18,993 nt of DNA from Sphingomonadaceae bacterium (GTDB lineage: Bacteria > Pseudomonadota > Alphaproteobacteria > Sphingomonadales > Sphingomonadaceae), in contig JAFAZM010000256.1 of assembly GCA_019239785.1 (NCBI GenBank), forward strand, positions 1-18,993, in the 5' to 3' direction. Position numbers and translations under genes: made by a program. The notes beneath the pieces are model-generated. The model saw only the letters and a program-made list of their open reading frames with translations. It ran no database searches and was not told where the DNA came from. Below, piece by piece: positions 1-6,450 of this stretch (positions within the stretch are counted from its first letter, which is position 1; each line of letters begins with the position of its first letter).

Positions 1-1185
1 AACACTGCCTACACGCCGGCCGAACTCTCTTATTTCATCGACGATGCCGAGCCGGCTTTGATCTTCGCGCCGGGCCATCTCGACCTCGCCGCCCTCGAAG
101 CCGAGCCGGCCGCGTTCGAGACGGTGGCGCGCGGCCCGGATGATCTCGCCGCCATCCTCTACACGTCGGGCACGACCGGCCGCTCCAAGGGGGCGATGCT
201 GAGCCACGACAATCTCGCCTCCAATGTGCTCGTGCTGAAGGAGTATTGGCGCTGGCAGGCCGGCGACGTGCTGATCCACGCTTTGCCCATCTACCATGTC
301 CACGGCCTGTTCGTGGCCTTGAACGGCGCCTTGCTGAACGGCTCGACGATGCTCTGGCATGCCGGCTTCGACGCCGATGCGGTGCTTGCCGACCTGGCCC
401 GGGCGACGATCCTGATGGGCGTGCCGACCTTCTACGTCCGCCTCGCCGCCCATCCAGGCCTGACCCGCGCGGCGGCGTCCGGCATGCGGCTGTTCGTCAG
501 CGGCTCGGCGCCGCTGCTCGAAGCGACCTTCGCCGAATTCGAGGATAAGACCGGTCACCGCATCCTAGAACGCTACGGGATGACCGAGGCCGGGATGATC
601 TGCTCCAATCCCTATGAGGGCGAGCGGCTGCCGGGCACGGTCGGCTATCCCTTGCCCGGCGTCGAAGCACGGGTAGCGGACGACCATGGCGAGGAGCTGC
701 CGCGAGGCGAGCCGGGCGTGCTCGAGATCAAAGGGCCGAACCTGTTCAAGGGCTATTGGCGCAATCCCGAAAAGACCGCGGAGGAGATGCGCGCCGACGG
801 CCATTTCATCACCGGCGACATCGCCACGATGGCCGCGGACGGCCGCGTCGCCATTGTCGGCCGGGCCAAGGATCTGATCATCGCCGGCGGGCTCAACCTC
901 TATCCCAAGGAGATCGAGCTTGCGCTGGACGCGGTGGCCGGCGTTGCCGAAAGCGCGGTGATCGGCGTGCCGCATCCCGACCTCGGCGAAGCGGCGGTCG
1001 CGGTGATCGTGCGCAGCGATCCGGCGCTCGACGAAGCGGCGGTGCTCGCCGGAATCGCCGACCTCGCCCGCTTCAAGCAGCCGCGCCGCATCCTCTTCGC
1101 CGACGCGCTGCCGCGCAATGCGATGGGCAAGGTGCAGAAGGCGGCGCTGCGCGAGGCGCACCGGGATTTGTTCGGCGGCTCCTGA
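1..1185 (+). CDS. Malonyl-CoA/methylmalonyl-CoA synthetase (MatB-like), 5' truncated by window edge
   Basis: Adenylate-forming acyl-CoA synthetase (ANL family). It would activate a free carboxylic acid with ATP and join it to CoA in the cytoplasm; malonate or methylmalonate is the likely substrate. The frame is open from base 1, so the true start lies outside the window and 394 C-terminal residues are visible. Seen directly: the opening NTAYTPAELSYFIDDAEPA, which resembles MatB; the phosphate-binding A3 motif YTSGTTGRSKGAM; the A5-type ERYGMTEAGM; the A7/A8 region TGDIATM...GRAKDLIIAGGLNLYPKEIE; and the A10 catalytic lysine in LPRNAMGKVQK. The whole adenylation core and the mobile C-terminal domain are therefore intact. 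The exact acyl substrate cannot be fixed from sequence alone; MatB is favoured over medium-chain synthetases by the overall motif wording. Stop TGA at 1183-1185. Confidence 0.82.
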   Translation, partial: NTAYTPAELSYFIDDAEPALIFAPGHLDLAALEAEPAAFETVARGPDDLAAILYTSGTTGRSKGAMLSHDNLASNVLVLKEYWRWQAGDVLIHALPIYHVHGLFVALNGALLNGSTMLWHAGFDADAVLADLARATILMGVPTFYVRLAAHPGLTRAAASGMRLFVSGSAPLLEATFAEFEDKTGHRILERYGMTEAGMICSNPYEGERLPGTVGYPLPGVEARVADDHGEELPRGEPGVLEIKGPNLFKGYWRNPEKTAEEMRADGHFITGDIATMAADGRVAIVGRAKDLIIAGGLNLYPKEIELALDAVAGVAESAVIGVPHPDLGEAAVAVIVRSDPALDEAAVLAGIADLARFKQPRRILFADALPRNAMGKVQKAALREAHRDLFGGS

Positions 1186-1216
1186 TCTCAAGCTAGGCCG
1201 GATTTGCGGCCTTCTT

Positions 1217-1320
1217 CGTCATGCCGGGCCTGATCCGGCATCCACTTTCCTTGCTGTGGCCAATTCAAGAAAGGTGGACCCCGGATCAAGTCCAGGGTGA
1301 CGAACAGGTCCGGGGTGACG
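1217..1320. repeat. Intergenic palindromic repeat (about 86 bp plus partial extra end)
   Basis: Two 28-nt arms, 1217-1244 (CGTCATGCCGGGCCTGATCC...) and 1275-1302 (...GATCAAGTCCAGGGTGACG), are inverted copies matching at about 21 of 28 positions. The palindrome continues inward as CCACTTTC / GAAAGGTGG. A second partial copy of the right end (TCCGGGGTGACGA) follows at 1309-1321. Transcribed, the element would fold into one long imperfect hairpin. It fills most of the 164-bp gap between the synthetase and trmB. The wording resembles interspersed repeats I associate with sphingomonad genomes (from memory, not checked). Confidence 0.75.
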
Positions 1321-1349
1321 AGGCGCGGTGGCTTGGCTAAGCGGCCGGC

Positions 1350-2030
1350 ATGGCCGATCCGCTCACCCTCCGCAGGCTCTACGGCCGCGCCAAGGGTCGC
1401 CGATTGCGCGAGGGGCAGGCGGGGCTGGTGGAGCAATTGCTGCCGGCGCTCAGCGTGCCCGCCGAAGGGCCGCTCGATTCGCGCCGCCTGTTCGGCGACG
1501 AGCGGCCGCTTCATTTCGAGATCGGCTTCGGCGCCGGCGAGCATCTCGCCTTCCGCGCCGATTTGCTGCCCGATCATGGTTTCATCGGCGCCGAGCCCTT
1601 CCTCAACGGCGTCGCCGCAGCGCTCGGCCATCTGCAGGACAAGCATCTCGCCAATGTCCGCCTGCACATGGGCGATGCTCTGTCCGTGCTGGAGCGGCTG
1701 CCCGACGCAAGCTTGCGCTTCGTCTACCTGCTCCATCCCGATCCCTGGCCGAAGGCGCGCCATGCGAAACGGCGGATGGTCAATCCCGGCCCGCTCGACC
1801 TGATCGCGGCCAAGCTTCAGCCCGGTGCCGAGTTCCGGCTCGGCACCGACGATCCGGTCTATTGCCGCTGGGCGATGATGGTGATGGGGCAGCGCCGCGA
1901 CTTCGACTGGCTTGCGGAAAGCGCGCGGGATTTTCTCGCCCGTCCGGGCGGCTGGCCGGAGACCCGCTACGAGGCCAAGGCGCGGCGCGAGGGCCGCGAG
2001 GTCTGGTATTTCCGCTACCGGCGGGTGTAG
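1350..2030 (+). CDS. trmB: tRNA (guanine-N7-)-methyltransferase
   Basis: TrmB transfers a methyl group from S-adenosylmethionine to N7 of G46 in the variable loop of many tRNAs; it is a soluble cytoplasmic enzyme. The 226-residue product has the usual family length. Seen: the SAM-binding motif FEIGFGAGEHL (residues 56-66), the acidic GAEPF after the second strand (about 80-84), the signature HPDPWPKARHAKRR (129-142) and GTDDPVY (165-171), all in the order expected for TrmB. An in-frame TAA lies 12 bases before the ATG, so 1350 is the first possible start. No strong Shine-Dalgarno is visible there. The gene is followed after 22 bp by the small zinc-ribbon membrane protein, and the two may be co-transcribed. 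The identification is firm. Confidence 0.95.
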   Translation: MADPLTLRRLYGRAKGRRLREGQAGLVEQLLPALSVPAEGPLDSRRLFGDERPLHFEIGFGAGEHLAFRADLLPDHGFIGAEPFLNGVAAALGHLQDKHLANVRLHMGDALSVLERLPDASLRFVYLLHPDPWPKARHAKRRMVNPGPLDLIAAKLQPGAEFRLGTDDPVYCRWAMMVMGQRRDFDWLAESARDFLARPGGWPETRYEAKARREGREVWYFRYRRV

Positions 2031-2052
2031 CCTCCCGACGAGGGGGGAAGCC

Positions 2053-2478
2053 ATGGCCGATCGAAGCACCTGCCTGTCGCCGCTCTGCGGGATCACCATC
2101 GAAGGCAGCGCGAAGAAATGCCCGCAATGCGGCTGGGCGATGAAGAGCTCGCGCAACATCCGCATCCGCGGCTGGGTCCTGCTCTTCTGCGGCCTGTTCC
2201 TGGTCCTGTTCATGGGCGGGATCACCTGGAGCCTGCTGCCGACCCTGCTCCATCCGCAGGTCGCCTATGAGAATGGCCGCTTCAACGGCAATGGGGACCA
2301 GGCGCGGATGATCCTCGCTTTGTTCGGCGCGGTGATCCTGTTCGGCGCGGTCGGCAGCGTCAATGCCCTCTACATGATCACGACCGGCCGGCAGAGCCGG
2401 GTGTTCGTGATCGTCACCCTGCTGCTCGCGGTGGTGATCGTGGCGGCCGCCTGGCTGATGACGCGGATGCTGAAATAG
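2053..2478 (+). CDS. Small zinc-ribbon membrane protein of unknown function
   Basis: The 141-residue product is not a family I recognise by name. The N-terminus carries four cysteines in a zinc-ribbon-like arrangement: C7-x4-C12, then the treble-clef-like KKCPQCGW with C23-x2-C26. Three hydrophobic stretches follow: about 40-63, 86-109 and 117-137. This predicts a cytoplasmic metal-binding head on a small integral membrane protein. The start at ATG 2053 is chosen because of the strong AGGGGGGA ribosome binding site just upstream; the open frame extends further upstream but overlaps trmB. The gene lies 22 bp after trmB on the same strand. A role cannot be assigned; the zinc-ribbon plus membrane layout occurs in many small proteins of unrelated function. 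Confidence 0.75.
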   Translation: MADRSTCLSPLCGITIEGSAKKCPQCGWAMKSSRNIRIRGWVLLFCGLFLVLFMGGITWSLLPTLLHPQVAYENGRFNGNGDQARMILALFGAVILFGAVGSVNALYMITTGRQSRVFVIVTLLLAVVIVAAAWLMTRMLK

Positions 2479-2485
2479 GGATGGA

Positions 2486-2502
2486 CGGCGGGTTCACCGC
2501 CG
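2486..2502. terminator. Weak hairpin between convergent genes
   Basis: CGGCGG and CCGCCG pair around a GTTCA loop at the junction of the zinc-ribbon gene (+) and the sugar dehydrogenase (-). The stem is six GC pairs with no U-tract and overlaps the dehydrogenase stop codon. It is the only structure in the 15-bp gap and could serve both directions weakly. Confidence 0.25.
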
Positions 2503-3615
2503 CGGCGTCAGCCTGAGCAGCCTTCCGCCCGGTCCATCCTCGAGCAGATAGACCGAGCCGTCGGGCCCCTGCTCGACCTCGCGGATGCGGGCGCCCATCT
2601 CCCACTGCCCCGCCTTCTCGGCATGGCCGCCGCGCAGGCGGGCGCGGATCAGCGCCTGGCCGGAGAGCGCCCCGATCAGCGCGTCGCCGCGCCATTCGGG
2701 AAACATCGCGCCGGTATAGACGATGAGGCTCGACGGCGAGATGCTCGGGTTCCACCAGAGCTGCGGCGCCTCGAAGCCGTCGCCGGGCCGATGGTCGGGA
2801 ATGTCGCGCCCGTCATAATGGCTGCCGTTGGAGGCGCGCGGCCAGCCGTAATTGCGGCCGGGCAGGATCAGGTTGAGCTCGTCGCCGCCGCGCGGCCCCA
2901 TCTCGTCCTCCCAGAGCCGGCCGTCCGGCGCGAAGGCGAGGCCGAGCGGGTTGCGGTGGCCGAGGCTCCAGATCTGCGCGGCGACGCCGCCCTGCGCCGC
3001 GAAGGGATTGCCGGCGGCGGGCGTGCCGTCGTCGTTGAGGCGGACGATCTTGCCGAGATTGGAGCCCATGTCCTGCGCCGGCTCGAAATGCTGGCGCTCG
3101 CCCGAGCTGATGTAGAGCAGGCGGTCCGGGCCGAAGGCGATGCGCAGCGCATATTGACCGCCGTCCATCCGCGGCGTCTGGCGCCAGATCACCTGGAAGC
3201 CGTCGAGCCGGGCGGCGCCGTTCTCGACCGTCAGCCGGGCGCGGGCCACGGCGCCCGCGCTGGCCTCGCCCGGCCCCGGTTCGGCATAGCTCAGATAGAC
3301 GAGCCGGTTCTGCGCGAAATCGGGGTGGAGGACGATATCGGCGAGCCCGCCCTGGCCGCCATAAGCGACCGGCGGCACCCCGGCGACCTCGATCGGCGGC
3401 CGGCCCGGCGTCCATAATTTCAGCCGCCCGGGCTTCTCGGTGACCAGAGCCTGGCCCGAATCGGGCAGGAAGGTCATCGCCCAGGGCTCGTCGAACGTGG
3501 CGAGCGCCTCGACCTGGAAGGGCCGGTCCGAAGCGGGGGCGGCGGCGCCGCGGTCGCCGCCGGAGCAGCCGATCAGGACCAGGACGGCGAGCAGGACCAA
3601 GCGGGGCAGGGGCAT
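2494..3615 (-). CDS. PQQ-dependent sugar (aldose) dehydrogenase family lipoprotein
   Basis: Six-bladed propeller of the soluble glucose/aldose sugar dehydrogenase family (YliI/Asd type), whose known members oxidise sugars in the periplasm using pyrroloquinoline quinone. The product is 373 residues. A lipoprotein signal MPLPRLVLLAVLVLIGC places the lipidated cysteine at C17, so it is probably membrane-anchored in the periplasm. Family landmarks are EPWAMTFLPD (about 43-52), QGGLADIVLHPDF (88-100), SSGERQHF (170-177), SLGHRNPLGLAF (217-228), EMGPRGGDELN (238-248) and NYGWP (255-259). The start at 3615 is set by GGAGG six bases upstream and by the signal peptide; a longer open frame upstream lacks both. 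Oddity: the segment that normally carries the catalytic histidine reads GGQYALRIAF (152-161), with Gln154 where I expect His. It could be inactive or use another chemistry. Confidence 0.85.
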   Translation of the reverse strand: MPLPRLVLLAVLVLIGCSGGDRGAAAPASDRPFQVEALATFDEPWAMTFLPDSGQALVTEKPGRLKLWTPGRPPIEVAGVPPVAYGGQGGLADIVLHPDFAQNRLVYLSYAEPGPGEASAGAVARARLTVENGAARLDGFQVIWRQTPRMDGGQYALRIAFGPDRLLYISSGERQHFEPAQDMGSNLGKIVRLNDDGTPAAGNPFAAQGGVAAQIWSLGHRNPLGLAFAPDGRLWEDEMGPRGGDELNLILPGRNYGWPRASNGSHYDGRDIPDHRPGDGFEAPQLWWNPSISPSSLIVYTGAMFPEWRGDALIGALSGQALIRARLRGGHAEKAGQWEMGARIREVEQGPDGSVYLLEDGPGGRLLRLTPRR

Positions 3616-3639
3616 GACGGACCTCCGGCGCGGCGATCC

Positions 3640-3690
3640 TCTAGAGCATCGCGCGATAGAGTGGGAACCGGTTTTCCACGAGAGGATGCG
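3640..3690. repeat. Small imperfect palindromic repeat in the ArsR upstream gap
   Basis: GCATC (3646-3650) and GATGC (3685-3689) flank an inner imperfect palindrome, GTGGGAACCGGTTTTCCAC (3661-3679). The core wording (CTAGAGCATCGCG...GTGGGAACCGGTTTTC) resembles the dispersed palindromic units known from rhizobia and other Alphaproteobacteria (memory, not checked). It lies between the divergent dehydrogenase and the ArsR-type gene, 25 bp beyond the dehydrogenase start codon, so it sits in the upstream region of the dehydrogenase. Confidence 0.6.
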
Positions 3691-3774
3691 ACGTCGGGGC
3701 GCCGAATTTCCCAACTCCGCACATGCTCGCGGTCCGATGAACGGCCGGCACGAAGCGATCCTTGCGATCAGGGC

Positions 3775-3803
3775 TTGCATTTCTGAACGAATGAGGCAAT
3801 TAA
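3775..3803 (+). promoter_or_regulatory. Candidate sigma70-type promoter of the ArsR-desaturase operon
   Basis: TTGCAT at 3775-3780 is followed, after a 17-bp spacer, by AATTAA at 3798-3803. The transcription start would fall near 3810, only a few bases before the ATG at 3818, implying a nearly leaderless message. This agrees with the absence of any Shine-Dalgarno. The -10 region lies inside the palindromic operator, the expected layout for repression. Confidence 0.45.
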
Positions 3804-3817
3804 CTAATTCGTTAAAT
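3786..3817. promoter_or_regulatory. Palindromic operator, probably for the adjacent ArsR-family regulator
   Basis: AATTAACTAATTCGTTAAAT (3798-3817) is palindromic at 16 of 20 positions and strikingly AT-rich against its surroundings. A second, overlapping inverted pair, AACGAAT (3786-3792) and ATTCGTT (3807-3813), shares its right half. The site covers the predicted -10 element and abuts the start codon, as expected for an autorepressed ArsR/SdpR-type gene. That the neighbour binds it is inference from position. Confidence 0.6.
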
Positions 3818-4150
3818 ATGAACATGCAGCTCGAGAAGATTTTCGAGGCGCTCGCCTCGACGCCGCGGCGCAAGATCCTCGCCTATCTGGCCGAGGTCGA
3901 CCTCACCGCCGGCGAGATCGCGGCGCGCTTCGAGATGAGCAAGCCCGCTATCTCCAAGCATCTGCAGGTACTGGAAAATGCCGGCCTCGTGCGCAGCGAG
4001 AAGAAGGGCCAGTTCGTCCATTATTTTCTGGTGCGCGACAATCTGGTCAACACGCTGAACGGCTTCGTCCAGAACGTCTGCCCGGTGTCCGCCCCGTTGA
4101 AGCGCGAAAGCGCGCGGCTGCGCGACCGCCGCCCCAAGGCGAAGGAATAA
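3818..4150 (+). CDS. ArsR/SdpR-family winged-helix transcriptional repressor
   Basis: Small DNA-binding regulator of 110 residues. Seen: LEKIFEALASTPRRKILAYL, typical of the first helices of the fold, then TAGEIAARFEMSKPAISKHL, the helix-turn-helix, then VLENAGLVRSEKKGQFVHYF, the wing. No paired cysteine metal site of the arsenic/cadmium-sensing kind is present in the helices (the only Cys is in VQNVCP near the end), so it resembles the SdpR-like non-metal branch. The frame is open far upstream, but the start must lie after the promoter and operator: ATG 3818 is chosen, with ATG 3824 (MQLEKIF) an equal alternative. No ribosome binding site is visible; leaderless translation is plausible. Only 5 bp separate it from the desaturase, so it probably controls its own operon of desaturase plus SRPBCC membrane protein. 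What signal it senses is unknown. Confidence 0.85.
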   Translation: MNMQLEKIFEALASTPRRKILAYLAEVDLTAGEIAARFEMSKPAISKHLQVLENAGLVRSEKKGQFVHYFLVRDNLVNTLNGFVQNVCPVSAPLKRESARLRDRRPKAKE

Positions 4151-4155
4151 GGGCG

Positions 4156-5106
4156 ATGCGGCTCGTGCCCGGCTCGGCGCGGATCCTGGCGGGTCCCTCG
4201 GCCGATCCGGTGCGCGGCGAGGTGCGCTGGGCGCCGGCCAAGTCGCTCTGGATCGGATCGATGACGCTGTCGGCACTGCTGCTCGGTCCTCTCTTCCTCA
4301 GCACCGGGGCCGTCCTGCTCTTCCTCGGCAGCAGCGCGGTCACGCTGTGCGCCGGCCATTCGGTCGGCATGCACCGGCGGCTGATCCATTCGAGCTTCCA
4401 ATGTCCGCTCTGGCTCGAGCGTCTCTTCGTCTATCTCGGCACCTTGGTCGGCATGGCCGGGCCGATCGGCATGATCCGCATCCACGACATGCGCGACTGG
4501 GCGCAGCGCCAGCCGGCCTGCCACGATTTCTTCGGCCACCGCGGCGGCTTCTGGCGCGACGGGTGGCGCCAGCTCCACTGCCTGCTCCACCTCGACTCAC
4601 CGCCCGAGTTCCGGCTGGAGCCGCGGGTCGCGGAGGATCGTTTCTACTCCTGGCTGGAGCGGCACTGGATGGCGCAGCAGCTGCCCTGGGCGATCCTGTT
4701 CCTCGCGATCGGCGGCCTGCCCTGGCTGGTCTGGGGGATCTGCGCGCGGGTCGCGGTCTGCGTCACCGGCCATTGGCTGGTCGGCCATTTCGCCCATCTC
4801 GAAGGCGGGCAGACCTGGCTCGTCGACGGTGCCGCCGTGCAGGGCCATGACGTCGCCATCGCCGGCCTGATCAGCATGGGCGAGAGCTGGCACAACAATC
4901 ATCACGCCTTTCCAGGCTCCGCGAAGCTCGGGTTGGAGCCGGGCCAGGCCGATCCGGGCTGGGCCCTGATCTGCCTGCTCGAACGCTGCGGCCTGGCCTG
5001 GGACATCGTGACGCCGCAGCTTCTGCCCTTCCGCCCGGCGCTTCGGCGCGTTGCGGAGCAGGGCGCCGGCTGCCCGGTCCTGCGCCGCCTCGCGATGCGG
5101 CGCTGA
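4156..5106 (+). CDS. Membrane fatty-acid (acyl-CoA) desaturase-like protein with altered second histidine box
   Basis: Integral-membrane di-iron desaturase of the stearoyl-CoA type by its overall plan; known members insert a double bond into acyl chains at the cytoplasmic membrane. The product is 316 residues. Seen: hydrophobic segments about 33-66 and 88-107; histidine box 1 GHSVGMHRRLIH (67-78); a second pair of membrane segments about 176-204; TGHWLVGHFAH (204-214); and box 3 SWHNNHHAFPGSAKLGL (244-260). Box 2, normally HRxHH, reads HDMRDW (110-115), so two of its histidines are replaced by Arg and Asp; H123, H128, H141 and H145 follow and might substitute. Whether this is a working desaturase, a hydroxylase-like variant or something else is open. 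The start at 4156 follows AAGGA and lies 5 bp after the regulator; the stop is 2 bp before the SRPBCC gene. Confidence 0.8.
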   Translation: MRLVPGSARILAGPSADPVRGEVRWAPAKSLWIGSMTLSALLLGPLFLSTGAVLLFLGSSAVTLCAGHSVGMHRRLIHSSFQCPLWLERLFVYLGTLVGMAGPIGMIRIHDMRDWAQRQPACHDFFGHRGGFWRDGWRQLHCLLHLDSPPEFRLEPRVAEDRFYSWLERHWMAQQLPWAILFLAIGGLPWLVWGICARVAVCVTGHWLVGHFAHLEGGQTWLVDGAAVQGHDVAIAGLISMGESWHNNHHAFPGSAKLGLEPGQADPGWALICLLERCGLAWDIVTPQLLPFRPALRRVAEQGAGCPVLRRLAMRR

Positions 5107-5108
5107 GC

Positions 5109-6443
5109 ATGGCCTGGCCGGCGGTCTTCGACGGCGGCATCCGCCGGCTCACTTATGCGGTCGCGGCACCGGCCGCCTTCCTGTCCCAGCATGCCATCCT
5201 GCTGACGGCAAGCGCCGCGCTCGGGCAGAGGCTGCCGCTCGACGCCGAATTCTGGCTGATGCCGCTGGCAAGCTTCGCGCAAATCCCCGACCTGTCGCCC
5301 GGGATCGCCGCTCTGGCCTTCGTCGCCAACCTGATCGCGGCCGCTTTGCTCGCGATGCTCGCCTTCCGCCGGGCTGCCGCCTCGCGGCAGGGCTATGCGC
5401 TGGTCCCCTTCGTCCTGGTCCCGATCGTCCAGGTGGTCGCGCTCTTCGCCCTGGCCGCAGTTCCGGTCTCGGCAGAGGACGAAAGCACCGCACCTCCGGA
5501 AGCTCAGGCGAATGCTTTCGCGATCGTCCAGGGCATGCTGGCGGGGATGGCGCTGATCCTGTTCGGGGTGACGGTTTCGGCCCTCGCCTTCGGCGCCTAT
5601 GGTTGGGGGCTGTTCGTGTTCACGCCGTTCGTCGTGGGCCTGACCACCGCCTACCTGGCCAATCGCAACGGCCTGATCGATGGCCGGCGGAGCCAACTGC
5701 TCGTGCTCGCCGCAGCGGCGCTCGGCTGCCTGATGCTGATCGCGGTCGCGCTCGAAGGGCTGGTCTGCATCATCCTCGCCGCGCCGCTGGGCGCCGGTGC
5801 GGCCTTGGTCGGCGGCCTGATGGGCCGCGCGCTCGCGGCCGTTCGCGCCGGGGGCTCCGCGCCTTTGGCCTGCGTTGCCGTGCTGCCCCTGCTCTTCGCG
5901 ATCGAGGCCGCGATGCCGCCGAATGTCGTCATCCGCTCCAACGCGAGCATCGACATCGCCGCGCCGCCGGCGGCGGTGTGGCGCGCGCTGACTTCGGACG
6001 AGGAGATCCGCCTGACGCCCGGCCTGCCCTTCCGGCTCGGCCTCGCTTATCCGATCCGCGCGCGTCTTCTCGGCCAGGGGGTCGGCGCCGAACGGCTCGG
6101 CTTCTTCTCGACTGGAATCGCGCGAGAGCGGATCACCGAATGGCAGCCGGGCCGAAGGCTCGCCTTCGCATTGCTCAGCCAGCCACCCGTGATGACCGAA
6201 TTGTCCCCTTATGCCGAGGTGCACGCGCCGCACGTGCGCGGCTATTTCGAAACGCGTGCGACCGGCTTTATCCTGCTGCCGTTGCCGGGCGGCCGCACCC
6301 GCCTCGTCGTCGAGGCGGAGCATGTTCTGCGGCTGGACCCGGTGCTCTATTGGGAGCCGGTTGCCCGCTGGGCGATTGGCCGCAATCTCGAGCGCGTGCT
6401 CGCGGACCTGCGGGCGCGGGCGGAGCAGGCCGGCAGGAGCTGA
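5109..6443 (+). CDS. Polytopic membrane protein with C-terminal SRPBCC domain
   Basis: The 444-residue product has two parts. Residues 1 to about 270 hold some seven to eight hydrophobic segments (about 19-37, 64-86, 97-119, 138-160, 165-183, 197-216, 217-238, 251-268), including YGWGLFVFTPFVVGL. Residues about 275-435 look like a SRPBCC (START/Bet v1-type) domain, opening with NASIDIAAPPAAVWRALTSD and closing with a long C-terminal helix, EPVARWAIGRNLERVLADL. SRPBCC domains form a deep cavity for hydrophobic ligands in known families, so a lipid ligand is plausible given the desaturase two bases upstream; this is inference. Translation is probably coupled: the desaturase TGA and this ATG are separated by GC only. 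The membrane half is weakly reminiscent of DUF805-type proteins. No catalytic residues are recognised. Confidence 0.7.
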   Translation: MAWPAVFDGGIRRLTYAVAAPAAFLSQHAILLTASAALGQRLPLDAEFWLMPLASFAQIPDLSPGIAALAFVANLIAAALLAMLAFRRAAASRQGYALVPFVLVPIVQVVALFALAAVPVSAEDESTAPPEAQANAFAIVQGMLAGMALILFGVTVSALAFGAYGWGLFVFTPFVVGLTTAYLANRNGLIDGRRSQLLVLAAAALGCLMLIAVALEGLVCIILAAPLGAGAALVGGLMGRALAAVRAGGSAPLACVAVLPLLFAIEAAMPPNVVIRSNASIDIAAPPAAVWRALTSDEEIRLTPGLPFRLGLAYPIRARLLGQGVGAERLGFFSTGIARERITEWQPGRRLAFALLSQPPVMTELSPYAEVHAPHVRGYFETRATGFILLPLPGGRTRLVVEAEHVLRLDPVLYWEPVARWAIGRNLERVLADLRARAEQAGRS

Positions 6444-6450
6444 CCGGACG

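Noticed and set aside
3440..3817. N-terminal extension of the ArsR-type gene to an upstream start
   Set aside because: It would run through the divergent dehydrogenase, a palindromic repeat, the promoter and the operator; residues before LEKIFEALAS do not fit the family.
4902..6323. A 473-codon antisense frame over the SRPBCC gene
   Set aside because: Its product is rich in Gln/Asp/Arg/Gly with no recognisable motif; the plus-strand frame has clear membrane segments and a SRPBCC domain.
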